The notes under the pieces are model-generated. The model was not told where the DNA came from, searched no databases, and worked only from the letters and a program-made list of their open reading frames with translations. Made by a program: the position numbers and the translations under genes. A DNA stretch of 64,000 nucleotides from Rhytidiadelphus loreus. Lineage: Eukaryota > Streptophyta > Bryopsida > Hypnales > Hylocomiaceae. Below, one piece after another: positions 10,741-22,164 of this stretch. The number at the start of each line of letters is the position of its first letter. Within the stretch, counting starts at the first letter, position 1. The stretch is from the NCBI GenBank assembly GCA_947034895.1, contig OX344762.1:13831501-13895500 (forward strand), given 5' to 3'.

Positions 10741-13633
10741 AGACAAATAAATTGTTCCACTATACTTCTCACTAAGGAAACAAAAATTGGCAACCATGAA
10801 TTCAAAGAATACTCATCCATTCTATCACACTTTTCACAAGTATTCCATGCACCATACCAAACCATTCAACATGCTCCACTCAGATGATGGATTGATGTAA
10901 GGTGCTGGATTCATAAACAAAAGATGATCTCGGGGATTCAACCATTAAAAAAAAACTCCATTGGGATGATGAATTCATATAAGGTCCAAATAGCGCCACA
11001 TCCATGATTAGTAGCTAATCTTGGGAATTCAATGCATCAAAACTTATCCTCAGGATGGAAAAGACGAGATGTTGGAGTTCTCCAAAAGGATTCAAAAAGT
11101 CAATTTCATGCAATAGCAACCTCTATTGTTTCAGAATATATCCAACACAATCCAATTGTTCATCCAAGGTTTACAACATTAGTGGGTGGTAATGATAACT
11201 AATGCCATCACATTTCTTGAAATAACATTCTTGAATACACGACAAGACCAACTCATGGTCATCCTTATTGCTTATGTATGTAAAAAGGACACACGCAACA
11301 TGATAAAGGAATAAAGACCTTGATTCTTTTGTCTCCAACTCTGGCATTTCTATGCATTTGCTTGCAAGTATCTTCAAGACATCAATTCAATTAAAGAACG
11401 TGTTGTCACCAGCACAACACTTCCATGCCAATAGTTTGCTTGTAGAAGAATTAAAGCTTGTGTCCTCGTTGCACTTGACACATTGTCCATTTTCAAAAAT
11501 ACTTTGACATTCATCATATCTCGCTTCAAGCAATAGTGATATTGCACATCCATAACATCTAAATGATTAGTGCAATAAATCACAAGCACATGCAAATTAC
11601 AACACACTAGAGGCTATCTACTTAGTCTCAACCACAATTCACATATTGGATATGAAAAACATATTTGGACTTCAAGAATATCAAAATTAGTATCACACTT
11701 CATTGACATTCATTGCACTCAAATACTCAAGATTCATGTCCGTCAACCTCCAGAGCACTTCTTTCAACAACTCTTCTTCACTTTGACTTCCCAACTCCAT
11801 GTGAGCAACTTTGTCATGACACTCTTCAAATATATCATTACACATTGCCTTACAAAGGGTGTTTTTTTCAATGCCACCAAATCCATGTAAGCCTATTATA
11901 TGCATTCCATATAGCAAAGATAGTTTTGAATGTTTGATCAAATGGAAATGGATCAAAATCAATAAATTCGCACAAAACAATTCACTATTTCCAACACAAG
12001 AACTTGTACAATTCTATTCATCCTAATGACATCCCAATTCATTTGGGACAAAAAACATCTACATCATATGGAAACAAGTACATTGATAAAAACAACTTTA
12101 TTCACACCTTGCATAAGTGTGACTTCCCTTGAATATGGGAATCTTCAAACCGTGTTCCTAGGAGAACCAACCTACAAATTGCTTCAACTATCTCTTCTTG
12201 ATATCTCACTTCTCCCAATTCAAAGTTGTACTTCAAGGCATTTGTAGGGCCAAACAATTGCAAGGTATTGGCCCAATCTTTCAACTCAATCCTACTATCA
12301 CATTCTATCCAAATTTATCACAATGATAACCATTTATTATGGTTATCTACATCACGACATTGTAAAAGTAAAATGCCAAGGAGAATTGGCATTATTGTGA
12401 AGCTTGGCTTTCCTTTTGGACATCTGTCATTCTCTAGAAGAAAATGCGGGATTTTGCAACTACAAAGAAAAATTGGTTTTTAGTTTCATCAGACGTTTGC
12501 AACTGGTGATAATCTAGAGGCCCTGAGTTGCTAAGGACAAGTTTTCTAGTTGTATCGTAGTTGCAAGGCAAAATGAGATTGTTTCTCATTCGACATCTTA
12601 CTTGGAACTTCATCAATGTACTTTATGATGTGGTTGCTTATGTGGTATTTGTTGTCATGTAAGGTTGGTCACTCAATTGGTGAGTTGTACAACTTATAGT
12701 CGACTCATTTGTGACTAGTATATGACTTGTTTGCAACTTGTTTTTATTTATAGATTTCAAAATCTACAAAATGTAGAATCTACAAACTATAGAAATCTAC
12801 AAATTGTAAGAATCTTAGAATTCTATTAACAAAATTCATTACATAAAGATACAACTACTTACAAGTCTTATATGTCCAACTTAATGGCATTGTTGGCAAT
12901 TGATATGGGACAATTGATATAAGACAATCAAAAAATGATTTGAAAACAACTAAGAAATAATTTAAAAATAATTTAAAAAAACGACTAAAAAATAACTATT
13001 GTCATTTTACAATTGCAGTTGTTTCCTATTTATTTCCTAGTTGTTTTTTACGGCTGCAAATCAACATGATGAATATCATAAAGTGTAAACTAGTCCACAT
13101 TGACAACTATGATAAATTTTGGATGAAGAAGAACTCACATTCATTCTAAATTTGAACTTTGTTCCAACTTTCATAATCCTACACTTCATTTTGTGACTAC
13201 TTTGCGACTAAAACAATGTATTAACTTCATTCTACAACTACTTTGCAACTAAACATTGTTTTAATGATGTAAAGCAATGACGTCAAAATTTGATGCAAAT
13301 AGAGAGGGCAACAATTGCAGGATAGTTGTATAGGACACTTAGTCGTATTTTAGCCAGTTGTGATAGACATGTTTCTCTTCTAGTGATTGCCACCAACTCC
13401 AACATGGACCATTTTGAAGTGCAAAATTCCTCTGATAGCACCACCACCTCAACTTCACATTGTTCAATAGCTTCAAAGATAAGCCTTGGAAAATCCTTTC
13501 CAATGGGCAAGCAATCCTAACGCTTGTCAAAAAATGGATAATAGTCACATCTCTCTTTTTGTGCATTGTTGTGGCTCAAAAACACCTTATATACTTTGGT
13601 TGTACCATGGAAATCAATCCCTATCCACTCCAT
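10741..13633 (-). pseudogene. TIR-NBS-LRR resistance-gene relic
   Basis: Read on the minus strand from ATG 13633, the order is that of a TNL immune receptor. Toll/interleukin-receptor domain: KVFLSHNNAQ near 13588, then FPRLIFEAIEQCEVEVVVLS and SKWSMLELVAI. Linker: KDWANTLQLFGPTNALKYNF near 12280. NB-ARC: a degenerate P-loop GLHGFGGIEKNTLCKA near 11890, kinase-2 KVFLKMDNV near 11510, RNBS-B GSVVLVTTRS near 11410, an RNBS-C-like segment MPELETKESRSLFLYHVA near 11345, and a decayed GLPLA site near 11190. Traces continue (GELQHLVFSILRISFDALNS, MDVALF) to about 10800. Breaks: a TAG near 13525 inside the TIR domain, stops and frame changes throughout, a P-loop lysine context altered to GIEKNT, and a CACTA-type insertion at 12432-13385. 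No LRR block remains readable. Such proteins sense pathogen effectors in the cytoplasm. This copy cannot make an intact receptor. Confidence 0.85.
12432..13385. mobile_element. CACTA-type non-autonomous element inside the TNL relic
   Basis: The left end reads CTCTAGAAGAAAATG and the right end is the complement of CACTAGAAGAGAAACATG. A 3-base direct repeat ATT flanks the element (12429-12431 and 13386-13388), as expected for CACTA/EnSpm transposons. The interior carries many short gcaacta / tagttgc motifs, a subterminal-repeat pattern typical of the group. It holds no transposase. It splits the TIR domain just after the SKWSMLELVAI segment, and the gene's sequence resumes on the other side with ...PSFTIMPILLG. 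One letter of the left end differs from canonical CACTA. Confidence 0.75.
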
Positions 13634-14994
13634 GAAATCACCAACCAATCAATCAATGTAGAAAGAGAAACAAAAAAGTATTTTATAATTGAGGTTGACA
13701 CTATATTTGCAACAATCACAATCTCAATATTTGCTTTTCAGATCAAATGAGCCAAGATGCTTCCTTCTTCTTGAGATGAGCAATGATGCAAGAAATCACG
13801 AATCACGGTTACTGCTAACCCATAGCCATTGCAAGCGCTTGTGGACAGGCTAGTTCCATGCTTCAAATCATTCCATGTCTGAAAAACATCGCCATGGCAC
13901 TAGATCAAGTAAAAATCACTCGGGGCAGTCGATCTCCTCCAGGTCTTCCATAGTACAAACTAGCTGGAGAATCTTGCACATCCTGAGTACCCGATGCTCT
14001 CAGGTGACCAATTCCAAGGAGTCAGATGAAAAATTGAACGAGATCCATTAACACCAATTCAAGATTGATCACCCCCACCACAGCCCCTCTCAACGGCAAC
14101 AATTTCCTTTCAAGAATTGACCCAAATCTCCTCCTTCGATGGACCATTTCCGTTCTTCTCTCGATCGCGGACGCACAAGATTCAGGGCACACGAACGATT
14201 CTTATTGAGTTACAGAAAGAAACCAGTGTGATTCACACGGATGTGATGCTCTAAGTCGGTGTCCCACGATTCCATGTAAGCAAGAGATTTTCGGGCGGCT
14301 ATCACAACGAAAGACGAGCGGTACAAGCTCAGGAAATGAGCACAAAGGATGAGTATGTGAACCGGATGATACATACTCATGTGCAGTCAGATTTCTAACA
14401 CATACCTTCTGCCAAGGTCTTGCTCAGTCAACACCCCAAAGCCGTTAGTTGCTATTATGATGCTAGTCTTCATCTGATGCACTTAGCGCATTTCACACGA
14501 ACATTCTGGAGGTACCGATGGATGTCCGCACAACCACAAGCATACACACGGGTCACGGGATGGAGAATTGATGGAGGAAGATACGCTTCAGGCTTTATGC
14601 GAAATCTGCAGGAACCTCTTCATCCGAATCAAATTTTACCTGCAACTCCATACACCGCGTTCCATTAGCCAGGCAAAGAAACAAGGAAAATACCTCCACA
14701 ACAGATCGACACATTTATTTAGACCCAATCTTCATTAACCCGTGAGTGCCCAAATGGCCAAAGGTGGGTGCTTCTATATGCTTTCCATATCTATAGCTAC
14801 TAAAAAAGAACCTTCAAAAGAACCGAAGACGACAACAACAGAAACGAAGACAGAAAGATGGAATGTTCATCAGGTCGAGTAGGACAGAGAAACTCAGCAG
14901 ACCTCAGATCGAGTAACAAAGAGACGAAGTCGCGGCTCTGCAAAAGAAGACAAATCCATTGAAGGTGCCACTTAATTGCCGCAAGCAGGCAGCG
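13634..14994. other. intergenic DNA, no gene recognised
   Basis: The composition is less AT-rich than the repeat regions. Short ORFs on both strands have no recognisable domain or consistent splice pattern. Confidence 0.4.
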
Positions 14995-15342
14995 ATGGCG
15001 TGCGCTTCGTCCCGTCCCCTACAAACTCCGAAAGAAATTCAACCCACTTTCCGATCCAACACCTCCCAGCAGTGGACTGAGCGTCTTGTCACTCATCAGC
15101 AGCAAGCGAAATCTATCGACGAACTATTTCGAAGGCTGGAGGAGCACGCTTTGATTGAATGGAGGAGCATGACTTGTTTCTGGCGACACAAGGCACCGCG
15201 GAAATCCTTGCCAGCCCTGCCGACAAGACGCACTAGGGTAGGACTACTGTATACTGGTCCGACTAATTGTGGGATAGAGTCCATCTTTACTGTATTTTAT
15301 TCCTGCATGAACGGATCTATGAACATTTTCAAATCAATTTGA
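14995..15342 (+). CDS. unrecognised short ORF
   Basis: The ORF gives 115 residues from ATG 14995 (MACASSRPLQ...). It has a charged helical stretch around QQQAKSIDELFRRLEEHAL. I recognise no family, signal peptide or membrane segment. The local sequence is balanced in composition, unlike the surrounding repeats, which is the only argument for coding. It could equally be part of an untranslated or regulatory region. A 62-residue ORF runs antisense to it. Confidence 0.2.
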   Translation: MACASSRPLQTPKEIQPTFRSNTSQQWTERLVTHQQQAKSIDELFRRLEEHALIEWRSMTCFWRHKAPRKSLPALPTRRTRVGLLYTGPTNCGIESIFTVFYSCMNGSMNIFKSI

Positions 15343-15760
15343 GCCGCACTTCCACAGGAACTTTTTCTCTAACGGAACTGATTGTGCTCTTCACTGGCCA
15401 TGAATGCCGGTCGGAGACGGACGAAGACGACGACGTATATGATTGCCAGTTGTAATAACTCAAAATAAATATCCAAATTCAAGCTATTTATTGATGCAAA
15501 GTCGGATTACTATTTACAGTTTTGTCACGTAGGTATTAAAACGTGACCAAAAATATCTTGCTGAATTGCTAAATTACCACTGAGCTGCATGTCCTACAGA
15601 TTGTTGGCTTGGTTGTATACCCAGAGGATAAATAACATTGCTCTACTTGAGGTGAAAAAATAATGTTTTTCTATCCTATCCCTGAGGGAGAAAAATTAAT
15701 AATATTCCACCATTCACAGTTCAATCTCTTGTATTGCAGGAATTGATTATTCAAAAGAGC

Positions 15761-18700
15761 TCAATAGCTCATGAGCGGAATGGCCGCACGGCGTCGTAAG
15801 CAGAAATTATCAATGCGATCCCACGCCTCCTCAAGCAGAGGTAATGGAGAAGCGAACACAATCCTCAACCAATTTGGGGTACCGAAAGCAGCACCTGCAC
15901 ATCAGCACATGGAAATCTCAACGTAATTCAAAGTTTCAGATTTTGAGGCTAGTGTACCATTCTTTCGTTGGCTGCTCCAAAAAATGCTATAACTCATGAT
16001 CGATCCTGCTGTTCACTTTGAGCTCTCCGAGTAATTAAGAAAGGCAAATGTGAATGTTCTAGATTCATGAGAGCAACTTGACATTACGTTCAATAATCTT
16101 TCACAAGCCTCCCACCCTTGCAAGGGGATCAAATCCGTGAAAGATTTAGAAAATAACGTGATGCAAAGTTGTAAAAAAGCAACGCAATTGTGTCAAGTTT
16201 TTTCCCTCGAATTACAACACTGCATTCAATGTAAAACCTATAATGAACCAAAAACGCACTTTTAGATATTCTTGATTCAAGAGTACAAACAAAATTAGCA
16301 TGAATATGTCAGTCGTTTTCAGAGAAGAATAATCTTGCTTACCTGGGAGGACAACAACAGACTCTTCCTCCACCAGCAATGAGGCAAATTCGACGTCACT
16401 GGTAATACCCGTGAATGCGGTAGGATCAATTTTCACCTACAAGTGAAAAGAATTATATTTAAGTAAGTAAATGATATAAGGCTCAAATTTAGCATTTCAT
16501 TATTAATTAGTATTGTGTGAAATTAGTTCAGTGGTATTTGGAAAAATGGTGCACACCATAATGTACATAGCTCCTTGTGGCTTTGTTGGGCAATAGAGGC
16601 CCTGAATGCATTGAACTCGTTCAAAACACAAGTCAGCTCCAGTTTTTAATGATTTGATGGTGTCCTCAAAGAAGCTTGAAGGAGTGTTTAACAACATCCC
16701 TGACACTGCAGCCTGCAATTGAAATTTGGAAAGTTAATTTGGCATCTCTACAAAATCCTCTTATACCCCATTCTCGTCATGGTAAGCGTTATCAATACAA
16801 GTTGTGCACTAGGTAATGTAAAAGTAGATTTTTCCAATCATAAGAATGGTTGAGATTTTGTATTTTCACATCACTAGACAAAACATTAATGTTGCATTGG
16901 GTTTCACAAGGACACCACAAAATCAAATCTAACTGATAAAGGACATGCCACTCTCTTATTAGCTATTTGAGTTATAATCCACAAACCATCATTTCAATGT
17001 GAGCTTATTCTCAACCAAAAAGCTTAGAAATACTTGGCATAATGTCCAATGACCCTTTTAGACTTTACAATCTCTTGAATATTATCTAGTCCATAATCCC
17101 AAAAGGACAAGATTATGAGATATAACCATAAAATTTTAGTCCAATGCTAGACTCACAAGAATGGTCTTCATGGTAGAAAACTTCACCTGGGAGACTGTTG
17201 AGGTTCCAATAGTCATTTGCATGAGTCTTGTAAGTGCTTCTACTACCTAACATCACCAAAATAGATTAAAAAAGAGTAGTGAAAAAGAACAATGTATGAC
17301 AATAGTTTCAACAAACAACCAGAAGCTATCATGACACATGATTCTGCCTCAACTCTCAATCAAAAAAGTTAAGTTTTTCAAAGTGCTTTTTCGTGGATTT
17401 GAAGTACCATAAAGGAGGATAAGTAATAACAATAATCTTGTAACATTACGGAGGACAAAATCTGTTCAATGAATGACTTTCAGGGCTCCTACAAAAACAA
17501 GAAATACACTCACTTTTCCTCTGAAAAGAATTCCCTTGGGGTCTGCAATGATGATCCAGCCAACCCGCCAGCCAGGAGCAAGCCATCGCTTGGAAATGCC
17601 TCCAACTGTTAACACAGGCACCTTCAGAGAGAAAGCTGCCATAGGAGTAAACCCAGTTGCACCAAACACCATATGTGCATATATTTCGTCAGATATTATC
17701 GGCACCTTCAATTTCTCAGCAGTATTCGCAATCTGCAAAATCGATCATTCGTCATTTCGTCTTCAAGACTCTTGGTTCCTTGTATTCACTGTAGCACAAT
17801 CCTTGCAGAATTTTGGTTTTACAAGTCAACAGAAGTACTAAGTTATGTGATAGAAGAATTATCTTGCAGCCACAAACTCGTAAGTCTTGACAAGTGTAAG
17901 ATTATTCGACACATGGATAATCAACTCCTTCGAACGCCAATTTCATTACATTGGCAAATTTTCACGACTTTGGCACTTTTCAGGGCTCAAGGATTGAAAC
18001 ATTGATCTATAAGACTCCTAAGTTTTAGAGCTCTGTGCAGGTGAACATCACAATTTTTGGCGCCCAGAATCGCACCAATCTAACCAAATTAACTACTTGA
18101 GAAGAGGATGGAACCTAGCAAAACCCTAAACCCTAAATCAAATCTGCGAAATTTTCTTGTAAGGTATGTGCACCCAGAAATGAATTCCGTCTGTCCATTT
18201 TAGGGGGCGATTCTGGGTGCCCATACCTTAGCGCACATCAAGCTGCACCAATGATCCACCCCACTGAGGGAAAAACGAAATTAATCTCCTTCTTATCAAA
18301 ATTCTCAGCATTAGAAATAGGGTGGCTTCCAAACCTTAATCAAGTGCTGGTACTTGTACACAGACCCGCAAGGGTTGCTTGGATTGCACACAATCCAAGC
18401 CACAGTGTGGTTGTCTGCAATCGCCATGATTTGATCCAAGTCCACTTCCCAATCCCTCTCTGGAAGGAGGTCATAAAAACGGCACCCCACGCCATAATAT
18501 TTGCAAAACGTTTCGTAAATGGGAAAGCCAGGTCGAGGAAGGAGAATATTAGCTCCTGGCGTGGCTAACGCAGCAATGCACAGCTGAATAGCTTGGGAGC
18601 ATCCCACTGTAATACCCACGTCGTCTGCTGTCAGCTTCACAGGCAGGGAGGAAGAATGGTAATCAGCCACAGCCCTGCAGCCCCCGAAAAAACACAAACT

Positions 18701-19268
18701 TGTTAGAACAGTTTCTATCATAACATCCATGCTCTCCACATCCAATGCACACTCGTCACCTCTACAGAAATGGGTTCCGTAATGGGTTGTTTTTAGCTAA
18801 ATTTTGTACTTTCTTACGCTATCTTGCCATTAATAATGTAACAAAGAATCAAGAGTAAAAACATGATTTTAAGATTCAAATTTAGAGAAGCTAGCCAATA
18901 TCATGTGATAATGCTATTCATCAAATTTAAAGGTGCAGGCTTCCAAGGACTTATAAGAGTGTTATGCTTACAAAAACTAGGAACTAGGGTGTGAATGCTG
19001 CAACTTACTTTCGGCATTCGTGAGATCCAGCCGAGTGTGTGTACCCATTGTGCAGTGAGCTCTTGGTGGCAGCCACCATGGCCTCCACTGCTGCATCTGG
19101 GACTTTCAAGTGGCCGAAGACGGTGGGGTCTCCTTGTGCTAAGGAGATTTTTTCCTTCTTCTTTGAAGACACTACGCACAAGGACTCCAAGAGCTCACGG
19201 ATGGGATTGGTGCTCTCTATGGCTGCAGGGCAGGCTTGCACATTCCATTCTGCATCCAACTTCGCTTC
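15761..19268 (-). CDS. tyrosine aminotransferase-like PLP enzyme
   Basis: Class-I fold PLP transaminase of the plant TAT/nicotianamine aminotransferase group. In plants these enzymes convert tyrosine to 4-hydroxyphenylpyruvate, feeding tocopherol, plastoquinone and phenolic pathways. Seven exons join in frame: 19268-19009, 18674-18335, 17732-17514, 17246-17187, 16712-16557, 16436-16343 and 15894-15761 (TGA). They give 420 residues, the usual length. Visible landmarks: ISLAQGDPTVFGH; AVADYHSSS..ITVGCSQAIQL; CNPSNPCGSV; ISDEIYAH (Asp215, Tyr218); GGISKRW with the PLP lysine at 248; APGWRVGW; and the C-terminal substrate arginine in PNWLRIVF. All introns are GT-AG with conserved phases. The first exon opens after a good acceptor (tttgtacag) in phase 0, so the start codon lies in an upstream exon, probably within 19430-19670, which I could not fix. 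Substrate (tyrosine or another aromatic acid) is family inference. Confidence 0.92.
18056..18225. mobile_element. small inverted-repeat insertion in an intron
   Basis: Within intron 2 of the aminotransferase, ggcgcccagaatcgc (18059) is mirrored by gcgattctgggtgcc (207-221 of the 18 kb line). Between them is a double telomere-type motif, CCCTAAACCCTAAA, at 18124-18137. The left edge, gtgaacatcacaatttttgg, resembles gtgaacatcataatttttgg near 54740, which is also followed by CCCTAAA. The class of element is unknown. Confidence 0.5.
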
Positions 19269-20050
19269 CTGTACAAAACGTCGTCAATTTCGTTAGATTG
19301 GAGGAATTCCACGACTTCGGCACTTTTCAGCGCATGCGACCTGAAACATGAATATATGTACTAGTTCTAGGTTTTCGAGCTTGTGCTGAATGATGAATGT
19401 CACGAAATCGATGATATGTAGCCTGTTAGTTTCTATGAATCAGTTTTGCAGACCATTGAATTGTGTACCATTTGGCATGCTCTAATTTCAAGGGGCAAAC
19501 CTCTGACAGAGCCTCGGTGGACTGCGGAAATTTGTGAAGCTCTCCATGGACGACTTGCAGTTGCGAAAAATTGACTTCCGGTGGAGGGAGCTCTAGTTTT
19601 GCATTCACTTGAGTCGTCTTGTGCGAGATGAACGTTACCATACTCACAAAACAACAGCGATTCCAAGACTAATTCGATCTCTGCTCTGGCTCACACTATT
19701 TCGAAAATCAATTTCTCTCAGATCGGTGCTCACACAACTTCAATATATACAACTGTTGCAAGTACAATTACCCGCAATTCTTGACAACGTATCAGAAGCC
19801 CAACGTACACTGAACAATGAAATAAATTGGCCGGATCCTAATGTCAGTCAGCTTTTGCTTTGTTCAAAACTAAAAGCCCTCGGTCCAAAATACTTTCTTT
19901 TACTTTGAATCCACGAACCCCCGAATTACGTACAGCCAACCCTGAATTTCAGTTCACCATTCATTCTAGTCTAGTCTTTTCCCAAAACTTTCCAGCACGT
20001 GTTTCATGGCAGACCAACCACGTCCAGTCACACGTAGACACCACGTGATG
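19269..20050. other. upstream exon and promoter area of the aminotransferase gene
   Basis: The missing 5' exon is expected here on the minus strand. One frame starting near 19641 (MVTFISHKTTQ) and another ending ...EIRACQM before a GT at about 19467 both stay open. The second has the phase-0 donor needed for the 19268 acceptor but lacks a clear ATG. I leave it unresolved. Confidence 0.4.
19996..20047. promoter_or_regulatory. two CACGTG G-boxes
   Basis: Perfect CACGTG palindromes lie at 19996-20001 and 20042-20047, in an interval that also has cacgtc and cacgta cores. G-boxes bind bZIP and bHLH factors (light, ABA and jasmonate responses). The position fits the promoter of the minus-strand aminotransferase. 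A TATATA stretch at about 20103-20112 is also available. The function is inferred from sequence only. Confidence 0.5.
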
Positions 20051-21817
20051 TATCTGAATCAAGCACTCAACCTGAAACACAAATGAATCGTGAGAAATTT
20101 GTTGTATATATAGTTCTATAATTTTACCAAAGCAGAAAGACCCATCCTCTGGTTGCGTTGAAGTTGTGTATTCTCTCCTGAGAAGTTACGTATTAACTAT
20201 TACTTATGGCAACAGGATATACTCTTACTTCTGTGAGGCTGTCATGCTCACTCCTCTGTCACCACAAGATTCAACATCATACTACAGGACACCATTCAAC
20301 ACACGCAACAACGCAAAGGCACAAACGAAATCCAAACCAAAAAATCAAAAGGAAAATTAAATTCAAGCAATACAACAACGGCAGCAATAATTCGCACTTA
20401 GCCTCATCAATATTCTCTAAGCTTCGGAAGCTTAATTTGCAAGGGAATCCTAGTTTTGTAGTGAAGAGGAGGACTAGACAGACTGGTTTATATGTTCAAG
20501 TGGTCGCCATGGCCACCTCTGGCTGCTCTCTTCCAAAACCGTAGATGTCAGGATATCCAAGATTCCTGGGATCTCCACAGTTTCGGATATACAGTACAGA
20601 GCTTCCTTTACTGCTACGAATCAGTTTGACTCAACGCTGATTTTATTGTGCCTGAATTGGGGGATTTGGTATGTGTTTGTGTGTGTGCTTTGACATTGCA
20701 GGCTAAGTTGTATGCTGCCATCCATAAGGAATGTTCAAATTTCATGAACAAAACTTGATTGTTAAGCTTACATTTTGTAATTCATGTGGGTACGATGCTG
20801 TAGATGCGCTTTTGCATTGACATTTCAAAAGGTTAGAACCTCATGTTTCTTTTGGTGTAATGGAGATTACACTCTTGGACCCTTTGTAATCTCACACACA
20901 GTAGGCAACTGATGTTTACGTGATTACAAGAAGTTCAAGAGTGTTAAAATGAACATTTTGACAACATGGGTTAGAATAACATTTGAAAGACAGCGTAGCA
21001 TGGATCCAAGGATACCGTTGAAGATTTATACGAACATTCGCTTTCCATTGCCAAGAAGATCCAACAAAAACACTAAGATAGTTTCATAAAAGGAATTATG
21101 TTCAAATGCTTTTTTGGATGGTTTTAGGTCTCACATTAACCATACTTGTTTTATTTTAAAAACTGACAGGAGTGTGGCAGTTCGACCGGGGTTAATATTA
21201 CATTATTGCTAAAAAAAGTGGTGGTCACACATTCAGTGAGTCCATCCGTGATGCACATGAAATTGAGCTCCAGATCTGAGAACTAAAGGAGCAATATCTA
21301 CCGAGCATATGGCAACCGGAATCGTGCAAGTCACCTCCAAGTCTCCAGCCTAACTATCCTCCAACTCCAAGCATCCAGGTGTTGAAAGAGGAACCAAAGA
21401 GAAATTAAAGGAAAGTATGAGAAGGCCTTCACCTTTCCAACTGCTTTGAAGTGGCACATTCATGTGGCACTCTCATCCACAGGCAGCACAAATTGAATCC
21501 AGGGTGAAAAATGTGCCACAATCTTTGTGGGAACATCAACCCTGTGTGTACACTTTTCACAGACGGGATTCAATGTGAGCTGCATGCCTACGTGTGTGTA
21601 TTCGTATGGGGACTTTGGAGTATGGGAGACCCTACATGCTGGCTTAAGGTGGGCATCCCAAGACTGCCACTTTTTGCTACTGTGCTTAGCTATTATTATT
21701 AGTCTGGTCAAATTTTCATTGATTTTCTTGTTGGCAAGTGAAAGGAGGTTCCGACGCACCAAAGAACATGACATTTGGATATTGTATGCAAATGTTATGA
21801 AGGGTCAAAAAAATTTG

Positions 21818-22164
21818 GGTAGATGTTCTAAAATCGTTTCTTCAAAATACGTACATATTGATTTTGGAGATGTACACGCAAGTGATGGTGGTGTTTTTAG
21901 CCAGGGTGTAATTTTGGGTGTATCCATCTTACATGTTCCTTTCTTGTCTCTTTCTTTGCCACAAGACAATTATTAGAGTCATCACCTCATTCTCTACTTA
22001 CCTTTTGAGAAAGAGACAACATAGATCTTTAAGATTTGACAATGTTGATTAAGGTAGGAACTCCCCAATGCACCATAGTTCCAACATTGTCATCTTCACT
22101 AGATGTATATTTAGTTAATCAATATCTATTTCCACTGAAGAAACGATTTTAGAACATCTACCCC
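21818..22164. repeat. inverted repeat with about 26-base arms
   Basis: Arm ggtagatgttctaaaatcgt (about 21818) continues to ttcttca. Its complement tgaagaaacgattttagaac continues to atctacc at 22136-22164. The loop is about 290 bases. It is probably the inner part of a decayed inverted-repeat element, because no outer ends are clear. Confidence 0.6.

Noticed and set aside
18050..18080. LTR-retrotransposon primer-binding-site look-alike (tttttggcgccc)
   Set aside because: No adjoining LTR, polypurine tract or gag-pol sequence is present. The complementary edge at 18222 explains it better as an inverted-repeat insert.
18124..18137. Telomere repeat (two CCCTAAA units)
   Set aside because: Two units inside an intronic insert are interstitial motifs, not a chromosome end.
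21527..21976. 149-residue ORF with a hydrophobic stretch
   Set aside because: It overlaps one arm of an inverted repeat, lacks domain content and begins and ends in AT-rich repeat DNA.
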